From Paracoccus alkanivorans (lineage in GTDB: Bacteria; Pseudomonadota; Alphaproteobacteria; Rhodobacterales; Rhodobacteraceae), in the NCBI RefSeq assembly GCF_003697785.1, contig NZ_QOKZ01000002.1, positions 496,001 through 560,000 of the forward strand: a DNA stretch of 64,000 nt. Reading direction: 5' to 3'. A program made the position numbers and the translations under genes. Under the pieces are notes generated by a model. The model was not told where the DNA came from. It searched no databases and was given only the letters and a program-made list of their open reading frames with translations. Each line of letters starts with the position of its first letter. Position 1 is the stretch's first letter. Positions 9,426-18,899 of the stretch are shown here, one piece after another.

Positions 9426-10507
9426 CCTGTTATCTCCGTCACTATAGCATAAAGACGCCGCGCCGCATCGGGGCGGCCAAGCTCCAGCGCGGCGGCCGCC
9501 ATGGCCCGAGCCTGCGCGGGATCGGTCAGAAGGCCGCGGATGTCGCCCATCAGGCCCCCGGCGTCAAGCGCGGATTCCGGGCGGACGAGTGCTGCACCAT
9601 GCTCGGCCAGCGCCCGCGCATTGGCGGTCTGGTGATCGCCGGTCGCACTCGGCAGCGGAATCAGGATCGCGGGCCGTCCGATCACCGTGATATCGGCGAT
9701 CGAGGACGCGCCCGAACGGCTGATGACCAGTTGCGCTTTCGCGAGACGCTCGGGCACGTCGTTGAAAAAGGGCTGCACATCGGCCCGAACCCCCGCTGCA
9801 CTATAGGCCGCAGTGACCCTGTCGCCATCCTCGGCGCGAGCCTGGTGGCTGACATGCAGCCGGGCGCGAATATCCTCGGGCAGCGCGGCGATGGCATCGG
9901 GCACCACCTTTGACAGCACCCGCGCGCCCTGCGAGCCGCCGATCACCAGAAGATGCAGATCATCCCCGGCCGGAGGGCCATAGGGCGCCCCGGCATGATC
10001 CAGCACCGAGGCGCGCACCGGGTTGCCGGTATGGACCGCCCCGACACCCCGGGGCAATTCGGTCGGCCATGTCCCGCAGGCGATGCGATGAACGCGGCGC
10101 GCGAATATCCGGTTCACCCGTCCCATTACGCCGTTCTGTTCATGGATCATGCGGGGCAGCCCCATGGTGACAGCCGCCGCCAGCGCCGGAATGGTCGGAT
10201 AGCCGCCAAAGCCGATCACCACGGCAGGCCGGTCACGGCGGAACCCGCTCCGCGCGGCCACGACCCCGGCCAGAATCTTGAAAGGCGCCGTCAGCTTGCC
10301 CAGGGCCCCGCCCCGCGCCGTGGTTGCCGATGGCACCACCGAACGCTCGACCGCCTCGGGAAATCCCCCCGCATATCGCGCGCCCCGGTCATCGGTGGAC
10401 AACCTGACGCGCCAGCCCTCGGCCAGCAGCAATTCGGCCAGCGCCTGCGCGGGAAACATGTGACCGCCGGTCCCGCCGGCGGCAATCAGGGCCAGGGGTG
10501 GGGACAT
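9422..10507 (-). CDS. murG: Lipid II synthase (UDP-GlcNAc transferase MurG)
   Basis: Peripheral inner-membrane glycosyltransferase that adds GlcNAc to lipid I to form lipid II. It is 361 residues. The N-terminal G-loop [10 protein letters not shown] is at about 11-20, [12 protein letters not shown] follows, then the second G-loop [11 protein letters not shown], and the C-terminal nucleotide-binding part [13 protein letters not shown]. The start ATG shares a base with the ftsW stop (TGATG) and the stop overlaps murC, indicating translational coupling. Confidence 0.96.
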   Translation of the reverse strand: MSPPLALIAAGGTGGHMFPAQALAELLLAEGWRVRLSTDDRGARYAGGFPEAVERSVVPSATTARGGALGKLTAPFKILAGVVAARSGFRRDRPAVVIGFGGYPTIPALAAAVTMGLPRMIHEQNGVMGRVNRIFARRVHRIACGTWPTELPRGVGAVHTGNPVRASVLDHAGAPYGPPAGDDLHLLVIGGSQGARVLSKVVPDAIAALPEDIRARLHVSHQARAEDGDRVTAAYSAAGVRADVQPFFNDVPERLAKAQLVISRSGASSIADITVIGRPAILIPLPSATGDHQTANARALAEHGAALVRPESALDAGGLMGDIRGLLTDPAQARAMAAAALELGRPDAARRLYAIVTEITG

Positions 10508-11670
10508 CAGCGCCCCCGCCGCAGGATTTCGGCCATCTCACCTTGTGGCCGGGTGCGGGTCAGCGCCAGCAGGGCCCCCATCGCGACCGCCGAGGCAATG
10601 ACCGACGAGCCGCCGTAACTCACGAATGGCAGCGTCATCCCCTTGGCCGGCAGCAAGCGCACCGCCACCCCCATGTTGATCAGCGCCTGCACACCAAAGG
10701 AACAGGCCAGCCCGGTGCCGGCGATCCGCGCGAAGGGATCACGCTCTTTCAGCAGGCGCAGGAGGGAACGCACGACAATGGTGCAGTAGAGCGCTATGAT
10801 CGCCAGCACCATGATCAGGCCGTATTCCTCGGCCGCAACCGCGATGATGAAATCGGTATGCGCATCCGGCAGCGACCACTTTACCGTGCCCTCGCCCACG
10901 CCGACTCCGAAGAAACCGCCCTCCTGGATGGCATTCGTCGCATAGCCTATCTGCGTGCGCGGATCGATCTCGGATGACAGGAAACCGTTGATACGCCGGG
11001 CGAAGTGATCCGAGGCGCCATAGGCAAAGAACCCGCCCAGCCCGGCCAGGCCCGCCACGCCCATCAGCAGCACCATCGGCGCCCCGGCCACGAAATACAT
11101 CACCAGCCACGCGAACAGCACCAGTGAGGCCTGCCCGAAATCGGGCTGCAGGGCCAGAAGCACGACAATGACAGTCGTGGCAATGAAGGAATAGAATTTG
11201 CCCGGCGGGCCGCCCACTTCCTGGCTGGCCGCCATGAACCACGCGCAAAGCGCCACGAAGCCCGGTTTCAGGAATTCAGAGGGCTGCAGTGACGTCCCGC
11301 CGATGCTGAGCCAGCGAACCGCGCCCTTGCCATGATCGGTTCCGATGATCGGCAGGGCGAGGATCAGCAGGAACGCCCCCGCGAAGCCCAGCACGCCGAG
11401 CCGCCGCACCTGCCGCGGCGACATCATCGAGAAGACCAGCATCACAAGCAGCGCGAGGCCGCCGAACGCGGCCTGCCTTTCGACGTAGTAGAACCGTGGC
11501 AGGTTGTTCTTTTCGGCCAGCGGAACCGAGGCTGCCAGCCCCAGGAGCAGCCCCATCGCGAAAAGCCCCAGCACACAGGCCAGGGACCATTTGTCGATGG
11601 TGCGCCACCATCTGGGAAGAATCGGATCACCTGCCCGCGCGGGGGCCGTGCCAAAGACCATCTCGGTCAT
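10507..11670 (-). CDS. ftsW: Peptidoglycan polymerase FtsW
   Basis: SEDS-family integral membrane protein that polymerises septal peptidoglycan with FtsI. The 387 residues contain about ten hydrophobic helices. The SEDS signatures are visible: [13 protein letters not shown] in the middle, [11 protein letters not shown] with the essential Asp of the family, and near the end PFVSYGGSS. It is the first gene of the ftsW-murG-murC group here; the expected upstream neighbour murD is absent, replaced across 115 bp by a DUF1989 gene. The start at 11670 lacks a strong Shine-Dalgarno; Met4 is an alternative. Confidence 0.95.
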   Translation of the reverse strand: MTEMVFGTAPARAGDPILPRWWRTIDKWSLACVLGLFAMGLLLGLAASVPLAEKNNLPRFYYVERQAAFGGLALLVMLVFSMMSPRQVRRLGVLGFAGAFLLILALPIIGTDHGKGAVRWLSIGGTSLQPSEFLKPGFVALCAWFMAASQEVGGPPGKFYSFIATTVIVVLLALQPDFGQASLVLFAWLVMYFVAGAPMVLLMGVAGLAGLGGFFAYGASDHFARRINGFLSSEIDPRTQIGYATNAIQEGGFFGVGVGEGTVKWSLPDAHTDFIIAVAAEEYGLIMVLAIIALYCTIVVRSLLRLLKERDPFARIAGTGLACSFGVQALINMGVAVRLLPAKGMTLPFVSYGGSSVIASAVAMGALLALTRTRPQGEMAEILRRGR

Positions 11671-11785
11671 GGGAATACTGCCGTCACTGCCTCGATCATG
11701 TCCGGTTTATCCGGATCTGGGGGCAGCATAGCGCGAAATGCAATGCCGCGCCACTACCTATTGTGTGATAGCGGAACAACGCCGC

Positions 11786-12652
11786 CTAAGCCTCTGCCCC
11801 GTGGCTGCGGTCATAGCCGTTCGGCCGGGGCGAGGCCCAGCCCGCAGGCGGGGCCTTGGGCCGGAAAACCTCGACCAGCAGCGGATGACATGCCGCCTCG
11901 TCCGAGGAATGTTCGCTGCCGCAATCGCCGCCGGGACAGGCCGACAGCGCGCCCAGCAGATCGATCTCGGCAAAGAATTCCAGGTAGTCGCCGGGACGCA
12001 CCGGGCTGGCCTTCATGAAATATTGCCCGGTGTCACGGGTAAAACCGGTGCACATGAATACATTGAGCACGTCATGCACATGCTGCTCGGCCTCGGCCGG
12101 CGGAATGTTCAGCCGTTCGGCCAGCGCGCGGGTCAGGTTCGAATGACAGCAATGGTGATACTGCCCGCCATCGGACAGAAGGTTATGCGTATAGGGATCG
12201 CAGCGCGTGCCGATCACGTCATGGACGCCGCCGCCATATTCGTCGAACCCATACCAGTCCAGCGTATCCTCGGTGATCGTCGCCATCGGCCTCAATGTCG
12301 GGAAACCCGACCACATCCGGTCGCCAGCCCCCAGATGAGTGCCGTGCAGCGCCCGGCTCTTGCCGGAATAGAAACGCTCGGACAGGTCGGCGGACCACAG
12401 GTTCAGATCGCCGACCTGCGGCCCTTCGACACTGGTGATACGAAAGAAATGGCCCGCCGGCACGTCGAAGCATCGCGCCTCCCGCGGCGGCACCGTCACC
12501 TGCGCAACCCGGCTCCAGCCCGCGCGGACGGCGCGGCAGGCGGCAAGGTCGGGACGTGGCAGGGCATCGACCGGGTAACAGATGACCGGGGCGACAGCGC
12601 GGCGCTGCGCGGCATCGGCGGGTGCGGGGTGATCGGGATATTCGGGTTTCAT
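11786..12652 (-). CDS. DUF1989 / urea carboxylase-associated family protein
   Basis: A 288-residue cytoplasmic protein. Family-type motifs include PPREARCFDVPAGHFFRI, EGPQVGDLNLWSA, DVIGTRCDPYT and the Cys/His-rich GGQYHHCCHSNLTRAL, followed by a C-terminal Cys pair in SACPGGDC. Members of this family occur beside urea carboxylase or in aminomethyltransferase-like contexts, and their chemistry is unsettled. No urea or allophanate gene is nearby. The start has AAGGAG 6 nt upstream. It is divergent from the chromate transporter gene, with a 93-bp shared upstream region. Confidence 0.8.
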   Translation of the reverse strand: MKPEYPDHPAPADAAQRRAVAPVICYPVDALPRPDLAACRAVRAGWSRVAQVTVPPREARCFDVPAGHFFRITSVEGPQVGDLNLWSADLSERFYSGKSRALHGTHLGAGDRMWSGFPTLRPMATITEDTLDWYGFDEYGGGVHDVIGTRCDPYTHNLLSDGGQYHHCCHSNLTRALAERLNIPPAEAEQHVHDVLNVFMCTGFTRDTGQYFMKASPVRPGDYLEFFAEIDLLGALSACPGGDCGSEHSSDEAACHPLLVEVFRPKAPPAGWASPRPNGYDRSHGAEA

Positions 12653-12745
12653 GGCGGCTCCTTTTCCGACATCCTGCCAAAAAAACGCGAACGGAACATC
12701 CCGGATTTCGTGATCCTGTCACAACCCGGTTCTAGGGACACAGAA

Positions 12746-13933
12746 ATGGCCGAAACATCCCGCTCCCAGCTGCCCGAGATCGCCTCGGCTTTCCTGCGCC
12801 TCGGCCTGACCAGCTTTGGCGGCCCGATCGCGCATCTGGGCTATTACCGGGCCGAGCTGATCCAGCGCCGCCGCTGGATCAGCGATGACGCCTATGCCGA
12901 GATTCTCGCGCTCAGCCAGTTCCTGCCCGGCCCGGCCTCGTCACAGACCGCCTTTGCACTGGGCTGGCAGCGGGGCGGCTTTGCCGGGGCGGTGACGGCG
13001 GTGCTGGCCTTCACCCTGCCCTCGGCGATCCTGATGATCTTGCTGGCGGCACTGGTCGGGACGGCGCCGCCGCAGGCGGGACTGGCCGGAGGGCTGATCG
13101 CGGGGCTGAAGATCACCGCCGTCGCGGTTGTCGCCCATGCGGTTCTGGGCATGGCGCGAAGCCTTGCACCAGAAGGTCCACGCGCAGGTATCGCCCTTGC
13201 GGCGCTGGCCCTGATCGCCCTGTTGCCGGCAGGCTCATTGGCACAGATCGCCGCCATCCTGCTTGGCGCGGGGCTGGGATTCGCGCTGCGCGTCGCGCCG
13301 CCATCCGGCGATATCGCCACCCCGCCCCTGCGCGCATTGTCGCGCCGGGCAGGCGCGTCATGCCTTCTGGCATTCCTGCTGCTGCTGGTCGGCCTGCCAT
13401 TGATCGCGGATAGCGGAGCGCTAGCGAAAATCGCGGATGTCTTCTACCGCGCCGGCGCGCTGGTCTTTGGCGGCGGGCATGTGGTGCTGCCCCTGCTGCA
13501 AAGCGGCACCGGCGACATGGTGCCGCAAGGCAGTTTCCTTGCCGGTTACGGAGCGGCGCAGGCGATGCCGGGGCCGGTCTTTACCTTTGCGGGCTGGCTG
13601 GGCCAGGTGGCCGCCGGATTGCCCGGCGCGCTGGTGGGGCTGGTCGCGATCTTTTTGCCGGGCTTTCTGCTGATGGCCGGGGCGATGCCCTTCTGGGCCG
13701 CGCTGTCGCGCCTGAACCCGGCGCGGCACGCCATGGCCGGGGCCAATGCGGCGGTTGTCGGGATACTTGGGCACGCGCTTTACGATCCGGTCTTCACCGG
13801 CGGTATCCGGGGCGATGCCGACCTGGCGCTGGCGGTCGCGCTGTTCCTGATGCTGGCCTTGTGGCGCAGGCCCGCATGGCAGGTCGTGATCGCCGGCGCG
13901 CTTGGCGGCATGGCGCTGGCCCTGATCGCCTGA
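12746..13933 (+). CDS. chrA: Chromate efflux transporter (two-domain ChrA)
   Basis: A 395-residue membrane transporter of the CHR superfamily, long-chain form with two homologous halves. The first CHR domain carries FLRLGLTSFGGPIAHLGYY and LSQFLPGPASSQ; the second carries YRAGALVFGGGHVVLPLL and GAAQAMPGPVFTFA. The repeated FGG and PGP signatures are those of ChrA. The ATG at 12746 is preceded by AGGGA; the frame stays open upstream to 11738 but has no protein-like content before this ATG. The substrate is presumed to be chromate; related proteins are also seen without chromate resistance. Confidence 0.88.
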   Translation: MAETSRSQLPEIASAFLRLGLTSFGGPIAHLGYYRAELIQRRRWISDDAYAEILALSQFLPGPASSQTAFALGWQRGGFAGAVTAVLAFTLPSAILMILLAALVGTAPPQAGLAGGLIAGLKITAVAVVAHAVLGMARSLAPEGPRAGIALAALALIALLPAGSLAQIAAILLGAGLGFALRVAPPSGDIATPPLRALSRRAGASCLLAFLLLLVGLPLIADSGALAKIADVFYRAGALVFGGGHVVLPLLQSGTGDMVPQGSFLAGYGAAQAMPGPVFTFAGWLGQVAAGLPGALVGLVAIFLPGFLLMAGAMPFWAALSRLNPARHAMAGANAAVVGILGHALYDPVFTGGIRGDADLALAVALFLMLALWRRPAWQVVIAGALGGMALALIA

Positions 13934-13939
13934 ACGCCC

Positions 13940-14398
13940 CTATTCGTCCACCACGTTCAGGATTTGCGGCAGGGCCGGGCATGGCAGCAACTGGTTTCTG
14001 GCCACATCGGCCAGCGAGTGGTTGTGCAGGAACACGTAGACATGCGCCGACAGCCCCTCCCACAGCCGGTTCGACAATGTCTGCGCGCGCGAACCCGATA
14101 CCCCGCCCGAGGCACCCGCGCCCACATGCATGGCGCTGACGGTTTCGTCCACGGCCTCGAGGATCTCGGCGATGCGGATGGTTTCGGGCGGGCGTGCCAG
14201 CCGATAGCCGCCACCCGGGCCGCGCACCGACGTCACCAGCTCGGCCCGCCTCAGGCGGACGAAAAGCTGTTCGAGATAGGGCAGCGAGATATCCTGGCGT
14301 TTCGAGATCTCGGCCAGCGAGGTCAAGTCGTCCCCGCGCGCGATCGCCAGATCGACCAGCGCGATGATTGCGTAGCGGCCCTTGGTTGACAGTTTCAT
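13940..14398 (-). CDS. iscR: Rrf2-family regulator, IscR of the single-cysteine Rhodobacter type
   Basis: A 152-residue winged-helix regulator. The N-terminus MKLSTKGRYAIIALVDLA, SLPYLEQLFVRLRRA and VRGPGGGYRLARP are standard IscR/Rrf2 motifs. The three cysteines at 92-104 of E. coli IscR are absent; residues 90-110 are Gly/Ser-rich and cysteine-free. The only cysteine is Cys140 near the C-terminus. Rhodobacter sphaeroides IscR has been described as an unusual Fe-S regulator with a single cysteine, which fits. There is no suf/isc operon beside it here: downstream is chrA, convergent, and upstream is a divergent hydrolase. Predicted role: repressor of Fe-S assembly and iron genes. Confidence 0.85.
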   Translation of the reverse strand: MKLSTKGRYAIIALVDLAIARGDDLTSLAEISKRQDISLPYLEQLFVRLRRAELVTSVRGPGGGYRLARPPETIRIAEILEAVDETVSAMHVGAGASGGVSGSRAQTLSNRLWEGLSAHVYVFLHNHSLADVARNQLLPCPALPQILNVVDE

Positions 14399-14568
14399 CG
14401 TTATTGTTCCTTCCCTGCGGCATTACCGCCACAGATTGACGGCCCCTGCACCGCTGCGTTATGCCCCGAAGGCCCGTTTCTTGCGCCCGCTGCGCAGGCT
14501 TCCCAGATATCGGTCTAGAAGCCTGGCGCGAATGCGTCAAGAAACCTCCAAGCCGCTGAAGGAAGACG

Positions 14569-15231
14569 ATGCCAGAGTTGATTTTTCCGGGCCCCGAAGG
14601 CCGCCTCGAAGGCCGCTACCATCCGCAGGCCGGCATACCGGACGCCCCCATCGCCATCATCCTGCATCCGCATCCGCAATATGGCGGCACGATGAACAAC
14701 CGTGTCGTCTATAACCTGCATTATGCATTCCACAACATGGGCTTTACCGTGATGCGGTTCAACTTCCGCGGGGTCGGCCGCTCGCAGGGCGAATTCGATC
14801 AGGGTATCGGGGAATTGTCCGACGCCGCCTCGGCACTCGATTACCTGCAGGCGATGAACCCGAATTCCAAGCATTGCTGGGTCGCGGGTTTCAGCTTTGG
14901 CGCCTGGATCGGAATGCAGCTCTTGATGCGGCGGCCCGAGATCACCGGTTTCATCAGCGTGGCGCCGCCCGCGAACATGTATGATTTCAGCTTCCTCGCC
15001 CCCTGCCCCAATTCCGGGCTGATCATCAACGGCACCGCCGACCGGGTGGCCCCTCCCAAGGACACGCATTCGCTGGTCGCCAAGCTGCGCGAACAGAAGG
15101 GCATCACCATCACCCACGAGGAAATCGAAGGCGCCGATCATTTCTTCCGCGACGACGAGGCGCATATGAAGCCGATGATCGAAACCGTGCAAGGTTATGT
15201 CCGGCGGCGGCTGACCGAAAGCACGCGCTGA
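14569..15231 (+). CDS. Alpha/beta hydrolase
   Basis: A 220-residue serine hydrolase with the nucleophile elbow GFSFGA (GxSxG), an acid candidate in NGTADRVAPP and a base candidate in GADHFF. The opening LIFPGPEGRLEGRYHP and HPHPQYGGTMNN are typical of the small dienelactone-hydrolase-like family found beside iscR in Rhodobacteraceae. The substrate is unknown. It diverges from iscR, with a 170-bp intergenic region in which I see no clear operator. Confidence 0.85.
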   Translation: MPELIFPGPEGRLEGRYHPQAGIPDAPIAIILHPHPQYGGTMNNRVVYNLHYAFHNMGFTVMRFNFRGVGRSQGEFDQGIGELSDAASALDYLQAMNPNSKHCWVAGFSFGAWIGMQLLMRRPEITGFISVAPPANMYDFSFLAPCPNSGLIINGTADRVAPPKDTHSLVAKLREQKGITITHEEIEGADHFFRDDEAHMKPMIETVQGYVRRRLTESTR

Positions 15232-15275
15232 CGAGGCGGCCTGCCGGGCCATCCGCTGCGGGGAGGGCAATATCC

Positions 15276-16406
15276 ATGCATGGCAATCTTCCCCACCGCT
15301 TCGCCTTCCTTTGCGAGGCCGACCGGCTGAAATCGGTCAAGCGGGCGAATGTCCTGATGGATCTCTCCCGCCCCGAGAACAGCGCCGAGCACAGCTGGCA
15401 TGTCGCGCTTTACGCGATGGTGTTCGGCGCTTCGGACCGCTCCATCGCCATGGCCCTGCTGCATGATCTGGTCGAGATCGACAGCGGCGATCATCCGATC
15501 CACCTGCCCCATGACGGCACCGCCCTGGCCAAGGCCGAGGCGCAGGCCGCCGCGCGCCTGTTTGGCCTGATCCCCGGCGGCGAGGCGCTGCATGCGCTGT
15601 GGCGGGAATTCGAAGCGGGCGAAACGCCGGATGCCCGGATGGCCAAGCGGATGGATCACGGCCAACCGCTGTTCCAGGTTCTGATGGCACCGGCGCCCCT
15701 GCCCGATCACGTCGCCATCGTCCGCGACAACATGTCCGGCGGGCGCGCGGCCCGGTTGCGCCGCGAATGGCCCGATGCGATGGATGCGGCGGATGCGCTG
15801 CTGGAGGGCCGGGACCTGCCCGGCAGCGACCTGACCGCCCGCCTGCGTTTCCTGTCAGAGGCGGACCGGCTGAAATCGGTCTATCGCGCCAATACGCTGA
15901 TCGATGGCTCGCGCCGCGAGAACAGCGGCGAGCATAGCTGGCATCTGGCGCTCTATGCGCTGGTCCTGGCCGGATATGCCGGGGCCGGTGTCGATGTCAC
16001 CCGCGTCATCCGCATGCTGTTGCTGCATGACCTGGTCGAGATCGACACCGGGGATGTGCCGCTGCATTCGGCCGGCGGGCAGGCCCATCATTCGGTGGCG
16101 GTTCAGGCGGCCGAGTCCGCGGCGGCCGAACGGATATTCGGATTGCTGCCCGCGTCTCAGGCGGCGGAGTTCATGGCGCTCTGGCAGGAATTCGAGGCGG
16201 TGGAGACGCCTGACGCCCGCTTTGCCAAGGCGCTCGACCGAAGCCAGCCCGTCCTGCAGAACCTGCGATCCGGCGGGGCCGGATGGGTCGAATATGACGT
16301 GACGCTGAGCGATATAGAGGCACGGGTGGGCCCCTGGGTCGAACGGGGCGCGCCGGAAATCTGGGACTGGTTATGGCATGAACTGCGGCGGTTCTTCGGG
16401 CAATAG
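15276..16406 (+). CDS. Tandem HD-domain phosphohydrolase (two fused YfbR/HDDC2-like domains)
   Basis: 376 residues made of two homologous HD domains. Both halves repeat the same motifs: EADRLKSV, EHSWH, LLHDLVEID followed by GD and P, and DARMAKRMD or DARFAKALD. Metal-binding candidates are His39, His63-Asp64 and Asp127 in the first half, and His220, His251-Asp252 and Asp321 in the second, so both sites look intact. Single-domain relatives (YfbR, HDDC2) are 5'-deoxynucleotidases that dimerise; here the dimer appears to be covalently fused. It follows the hydrolase gene by 44 bp, same strand. Substrate is inferred from family only. Confidence 0.85.
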   Translation: MHGNLPHRFAFLCEADRLKSVKRANVLMDLSRPENSAEHSWHVALYAMVFGASDRSIAMALLHDLVEIDSGDHPIHLPHDGTALAKAEAQAAARLFGLIPGGEALHALWREFEAGETPDARMAKRMDHGQPLFQVLMAPAPLPDHVAIVRDNMSGGRAARLRREWPDAMDAADALLEGRDLPGSDLTARLRFLSEADRLKSVYRANTLIDGSRRENSGEHSWHLALYALVLAGYAGAGVDVTRVIRMLLLHDLVEIDTGDVPLHSAGGQAHHSVAVQAAESAAAERIFGLLPASQAAEFMALWQEFEAVETPDARFAKALDRSQPVLQNLRSGGAGWVEYDVTLSDIEARVGPWVERGAPEIWDWLWHELRRFFGQ

Positions 16407-16464
16407 GCCAGCGGGCCGAAACCCCCGGCCTTTCAGGACCGATATCCGCGTTTGCCGACAATGC

Positions 16465-16568
16465 CCTACATCGTTCCGGTTTTTCGTTGAAGCACCCAAA
16501 CGATGCAGGTTTTTGTTTTTACCCATTTCCGGACGGAAAACCGGTATCCACTTTTGCTGGAGATGCTT
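16465..16568. repeat. 104-bp dispersed intergenic repeat, copy 2
   Basis: Gapless match to 5865-5968, about 88 percent identical by eye. It fills most of the gap between the convergent HD gene (stop 16406) and the NAD kinase gene, and its right edge touches the NAD kinase stop codon at 16568-16570. The CATCG...CGATG dyad is less perfect here than in copy 1. A bidirectional terminator-like or transcript-end role is possible. Confidence 0.85.
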
Positions 16569-17329
16569 TAAACAAACTGTTCCCTGATCAACCGCTCTTC
16601 CAGCCCATGGCCGCTATCGAACAGCAGCCGGTGCGAGATGTCGGCGGCGCTGTGGATATGCACCCGCGTGACATGACGGACCGAGCGCGAATCGGCATCG
16701 GCCATGACCGGGCGGCGCTCGGGGTCGAGCACTTCTATCTCGACCTGCGCATTCTTGGGCAGCAGCGCCCCCCGCCAGCGGCGAGGCCGGAAAGGCGCGA
16801 TGGCCGTCAGGGCCAGAACCTCGGAATCTATAGGCAGAATAGGGCCATGCGCGGAATAGTTATAAGCCGTCGAACCCGCCGGGGTCGAGACCAGCGCCCC
16901 GTCGCAGACCAGTTCTGCCATCCGCATCTTGCCATCCACATGAATGCGCAGCTTGGCCGCCTGCGGGCCTTCGCGCAGAAGGCTGACCTCGTTGATGGCC
17001 AGTGCTTCATGCAGGGATCCGTCCTTGCATGTGGCGCTCATGCGCAGCGGGTTGATGATCGTCTCCTCCGCCTCGGCCAGCCTGCGCGGCAGATCCTCCT
17101 CGCCATAGGCGTTCATCAGGAAGCCGACCGTTCCCCGGTTCATCCCGTAGACCGGCAGGTCGCGCCCCTCCATGGCATGCAATGTCTGCAGCATGAACCC
17201 GTCCCCGCCCAATGCGACGACCAGATCGGCGCTGTCCGCATCGGCACAGCCATATCGCGCGGAAAGACTGGCCAGCGCCTCGCGCGCGGCCTCGGCCAGG
17301 CTGGCGGTGAAATGGATCCTCGGCATCAT
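16568..17329 (-). CDS. nadK: NAD kinase
   Basis: ATP-dependent NAD kinase that makes NADP in the cytoplasm. The GGDG motif is at residues 41-44; the family's NE motif appears in [10 protein letters not shown], and the conserved glycine-rich segment [16 protein letters not shown] follows. At 253 residues it is on the short side of the family, as in other Alphaproteobacteria. The start is the ATG at 17329 or the next one at 17326; neither has a strong Shine-Dalgarno. It diverges from glyA. The stop codon abuts a dispersed repeat. Confidence 0.94.
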   Translation of the reverse strand: MMPRIHFTASLAEAAREALASLSARYGCADADSADLVVALGGDGFMLQTLHAMEGRDLPVYGMNRGTVGFLMNAYGEEDLPRRLAEAEETIINPLRMSATCKDGSLHEALAINEVSLLREGPQAAKLRIHVDGKMRMAELVCDGALVSTPAGSTAYNYSAHGPILPIDSEVLALTAIAPFRPRRWRGALLPKNAQVEIEVLDPERRPVMADADSRSVRHVTRVHIHSAADISHRLLFDSGHGLEERLIREQFV

Positions 17330-17503
17330 CTGTTACGGCTTGCCCCTCTCGCTGCGCAGCATCGGCGCTGACGGTGACAAAGACAAGCCCCGCCCTTGAC
17401 GCAACCGGCCCCGAAGCTGTCGTTTTGCTGCTTTCAGCCTGACCGGGCTTGGGCTATGAGGGCCCATCCCTGCCGCAGCTTAGCCAGAAAGGACGCGTGA
17501 CAG

Positions 17504-18799
17504 ATGAACGCCCCCACCCGCGACAACGGATTTTTCACCGAAACCCTGACCAGCCGAGACCCCGAGATCGCCGGTGCCATCGGCAAGGAACTGGGCCGCC
17601 AGCGCGACGAGATCGAATTGATCGCCTCGGAAAACATCGTCTCGAAGGCGGTGCTGGAGGCGCAGGGCACGGTCCTGACCAACAAATATGCCGAAGGCTA
17701 TCCGGGCAAGCGTTACTATGGCGGCTGCCAATATGTGGATATCGTCGAGAACCTGGCCATCGAGCGCGCCAAGGAGCTGTTCGACTGCGAATTCGCCAAT
17801 GTCCAGCCCAATAGCGGCAGCCAGATGAACCAGGCGGTGTTCCTGGCGCTGCTGAAGCCGGGCGATACCTTCATGGGGCTGGATCTGAATTCCGGCGGCC
17901 ACCTGACCCATGGCTCTCCCGTCAACATGTCGGGCAAATGGTTCAACGTGGTCAGCTATGGCGTCCGCCAGCAGGATCAGCTGCTGGACATGGAGGCAAT
18001 CGCCGAGGCGGCGCGCACCCACAGGCCCAAGCTGATCCTGGCCGGCGGCACCGCCTATAGCCGCATCTGGGACTGGGCGGCCTTCCGCAAGATCGCCGAC
18101 GAGGTGGGTGCCTATCTGATGGTAGACATGGCCCATATCGCCGGGCTGGTCGCGGGCGGACAGCATCCCTCGCCGCTGCCGCATGCGCATGTCGTGACCA
18201 CCACCACGCATAAATCGCTGCGCGGCCCCCGTGGCGGGATGGTGCTGACCAATGACGCCGATATCGCGAAGAAGATCAATTCGGCGGTGTTCCCCGGCCT
18301 GCAGGGCGGTCCGCTGATGCATGTGATCGCCGCCAAGGCGGTGGCCTTCGGCGAAGCGCTTGAGCCCGGCTTCAGGGATTACGCGGCGCAGGTCGTCGCC
18401 AATGCCCGTGCCATGGCGGATGAGCTGATGAAGGGCGGCATCGACATCGTGTCGGGTGGCACCGACAACCATCTGTGCCTCGCCGACCTGCGCCCCAAGG
18501 GCGTGACCGGCAAGGCGACCGAGGCGGCATTGGGCCGCGCCCATATCACCTGCAACAAAAACGGCGTGCCCTTCGATCCCGAGAAACCCTTCGTCACCTC
18601 GGGCATCCGCCTTGGCGCACCGGCAGGCACCACCCGCGGTTTCGGAGAGGCCGAGTTCCGGCAGATCGCCCGCTGGATCGTCGAGGTCGTCGATGGCCTT
18701 GCAGCCAACGGCGAGGAAGGCAACTCCGCCACCGAGGACAAGGTCCGCGCCGAAGTGGCCGAACTTTGCGCGCGCTTCCCGCTCTATCCTGATCTGTGA
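17504..18799 (+). CDS. glyA: Serine hydroxymethyltransferase
   Basis: PLP enzyme interconverting serine and glycine with transfer of a one-carbon unit to tetrahydrofolate. At 431 residues it is the usual length. The PLP lysine is Lys237 in [14 protein letters not shown], and YYGGCQYVD and [11 protein letters not shown] are standard. AAGGAC precedes the ATG by 9 nt. The 174-bp upstream region shared with nadK contains a TTGACG at 17396-17401 but no good -10 partner. It appears monocistronic: a strong terminator follows. Confidence 0.98.
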   Translation: MNAPTRDNGFFTETLTSRDPEIAGAIGKELGRQRDEIELIASENIVSKAVLEAQGTVLTNKYAEGYPGKRYYGGCQYVDIVENLAIERAKELFDCEFANVQPNSGSQMNQAVFLALLKPGDTFMGLDLNSGGHLTHGSPVNMSGKWFNVVSYGVRQQDQLLDMEAIAEAARTHRPKLILAGGTAYSRIWDWAAFRKIADEVGAYLMVDMAHIAGLVAGGQHPSPLPHAHVVTTTTHKSLRGPRGGMVLTNDADIAKKINSAVFPGLQGGPLMHVIAAKAVAFGEALEPGFRDYAAQVVANARAMADELMKGGIDIVSGGTDNHLCLADLRPKGVTGKATEAALGRAHITCNKNGVPFDPEKPFVTSGIRLGAPAGTTRGFGEAEFRQIARWIVEVVDGLAANGEEGNSATEDKVRAEVAELCARFPLYPDL

Positions 18800-18824
18800 T
18801 CCGGTCCTGACTGCAACCACGACC

Positions 18825-18856
18825 ATACCCCGCCGTTCCTGAATACGGCGGGGTAT
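18825..18856 (+). terminator. Intrinsic terminator of glyA
   Basis: A perfect 11-bp stem, ATACCCCGCCG at 18825-18835 and CGGCGGGGTAT at 18846-18856, with a 10-nt loop, 25 nt after the glyA stop. A short T-rich stretch (TTCATT) follows. The convergent hydratase gene ends at 18900, so it may also act on the opposite strand. Confidence 0.85.
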
Positions 18857-18899
18857 TTCATTGCCGGCGCATGACAGAAACCGGATTTGCGGCCGGTTT

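Noticed and set aside
11738..12745. Upstream in-frame extension of the chromate transporter
   Set aside because: It lies antisense to the DUF1989 gene, and the ATG at 12746 with its Shine-Dalgarno gives a complete CHR protein.
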